Below, in pieces: positions 63,215 through 64,000 of a stretch of 64,000 bases of DNA. Numbering within the stretch: the stretch's first letter is position 1; every line of letters begins with the position of its first letter. A program made the translations under genes and the position numbers. The DNA lies in assembly GCF_014650915.1 (NCBI RefSeq), contig NZ_BMVW01000007.1:186001-250000 (forward strand), given 5' to 3'. This DNA is from Streptomyces poonensis (lineage in GTDB: Bacteria; Actinomycetota; Actinomycetes; Streptomycetales; Streptomycetaceae). Below the pieces are notes generated by a model. The model was given only the letters and a program-made list of their open reading frames with translations. It did no database searches and was not told the DNA's origin.

Positions 63215-63808
63215 TCAGGCCTCCGTGCCCTCGACGCCCTCGGCGCCCTCGGCCGACGGCTCCTCCGCCTGGGCGGCCAGCACCTGGAGGACCACCGTGT
63301 CCGCCTCGACGGCCAGCGAGACACCCTTGGGCAGGGTGATGTCCTTGGCGAGGACGGAGGCACCGGCCTCCAGGCCCTCGACGGAGACGGTCACGGACTC
63401 GGGGATGTGCGTGGCCTCGGCCTCGACCGGCAGCGCGTTCAGCACGTGCTCCAGCAGATTGCCGCCGGCGGCCAGCTCACCCTCGGTGTGGACCGGGATC
63501 TCGACGTTGACCTTCTCGCCGCGCTTCACCAGCAGCAGGTCGACGTGCTCCAGGAAGCCCTTCAGCGGGTCGCGCTGCACGGCCTTCGGGATCGCCAGCT
63601 CGTTGCCCTTGCCGTCGATGTCCAGCGCGATCAGGACGTTCGGCGTACGCAGCGCCAGCAGCAGCTCGTGACCCGGCAGCGTCAGGTGCAGCGGCTCGGA
63701 ACCGTGGCCGTACAGCACACCCGGAACCTTGTTGTCACGGCGGATACGACGGGCGGCGCCCTTGCCGAACTCGGTGCGCGTCTCGGCGGCGATCTTCACC
63801 TCGGACAT
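63215..63808 (-). CDS. rplY: 50S ribosomal protein L25/general stress protein Ctc
   Basis: A 197-aa 5S rRNA-binding protein of the long, CTC type. The N-terminal L25 domain begins MSEVKIAAETRTEFGKGAAR with VPGVLYGHG. A beta domain follows and the end is Glu/Ala-rich. The ATG at 63808 has GAGGAG 7 nt upstream; a GTG six bases earlier overlaps that site. It precedes pth. Confidence 0.95.
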   Translation of the reverse strand: MSEVKIAAETRTEFGKGAARRIRRDNKVPGVLYGHGSEPLHLTLPGHELLLALRTPNVLIALDIDGKGNELAIPKAVQRDPLKGFLEHVDLLLVKRGEKVNVEIPVHTEGELAAGGNLLEHVLNALPVEAEATHIPESVTVSVEGLEAGASVLAKDITLPKGVSLAVEADTVVLQVLAAQAEEPSAEGAEGVEGTEA

Positions 63809-63933
63809 GTTCACTCCTCGTAATCAGGACTCGTGGGAACACGAGAGAAAGGTCGTGGTCAGTCACCCGGCCACGAACGGCCTGCTACGAAGAGCGCGTC
63901 GATAACGGACCGCCGATTTCCGCGGAACGGAAA

Positions 63934-63983
63934 CGGCCTCCCTCGCCGAGCAACCTCAACAGGGTACTCGGCCAGGGAGGCCG
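63934..63983. terminator. Hairpin upstream of rplY (end of a gene outside the window)
   Basis: CGGCCTCCCTCGCCGAG (63934-63950) pairs with CTCGGCCAGGGAGGCCG (63967-63983) with one mismatch. It probably terminates a minus-strand gene to the right of the window. The rest of 63809-64000 holds no visible gene and should carry the rplY promoter. Confidence 0.65.
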
Positions 63984-64000
63984 CAGAAAAATCGATCAAC

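Overview
The window is high-GC actinobacterial chromosome. GTG and TTG starts, strongly G/C-biased third codon positions, and the gene order rpmG-MaoC pair-murB-(add, aspC)-tRNA-Trp-secE-nusG-rplK-rplA-two lipoproteins-rplJ-rplL-rpoB-rpoC-rpsL-rpsG-fusA-tuf all point to Streptomyces. It looks like a piece of the conserved central core. Most of it is housekeeping, with a few small accessory insertions.

Layout. 1-198 is the N-terminus of a minus-strand protein cut by the window edge. 554-11165 is a tightly overlapping ten-gene complex I-like operon, nuoABCHIJKLMN, with no nuoD, E, F or G. 11387-15840 holds htpX, a YccF-type membrane protein, a SUKH/SMI1 protein, an amino-acid permease, a GlsB/YeaQ protein and yajQ. 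At 16066-16161 there is a tRNA-Tyr gene that has lost its D arm and anticodon arm but keeps its acceptor stem, variable arm, T arm and terminator. Two tiny unknown genes, an SDR protein and a catalytically degenerate amidohydrolase follow, to 18946. 19406-26119 carries tRNA-Thr, tRNA-Met, rpmG, hadA/hadB-like dehydratases, murB, adenosine deaminase, aspC, tRNA-Trp, secE and nusG. 26300-39322 holds ribosomal proteins L11, L1, L10 and L7/L12, two LppX/LolA-like lipoproteins, and rpoB and rpoC.

Between rpoC and rpsL sits an accessory island. It contains a phage-type endolysin, a downstream small gene frameshifted by an exact 16-bp tandem duplication, a truncated phage-tail-like ORF, a PIG-V-type mannosyltransferase and a GtrB/DPMS-like glycosyltransferase. 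The str operon (rpsL, rpsG, fusA, tuf) follows, then a glucuronoxylan-degrading pair (GH115 and GH10). After that come a GNAT enzyme, an orphan NarL-type response regulator, a divergent tamR-tam pair, a Uma2 protein, a desaturase-TetR operon, ppc, a membrane protein, pth and rplY.

Functional themes. Transcription and translation genes carry visible promoters, leaders and hairpin attenuators. Three regulator-like circuits show candidate operators: TetR/desaturase (two 12-bp dyads around a -10 hexamer), TamR/tam (CTTG...CAAG-type boxes) and the xylan locus (a CCGAA-N4-TTCGG dyad). The most unusual items are the partial complex I, with altered residues in NuoA and NuoH and long disordered tails on five subunits, and the anticodon-less tRNA-Tyr locus.
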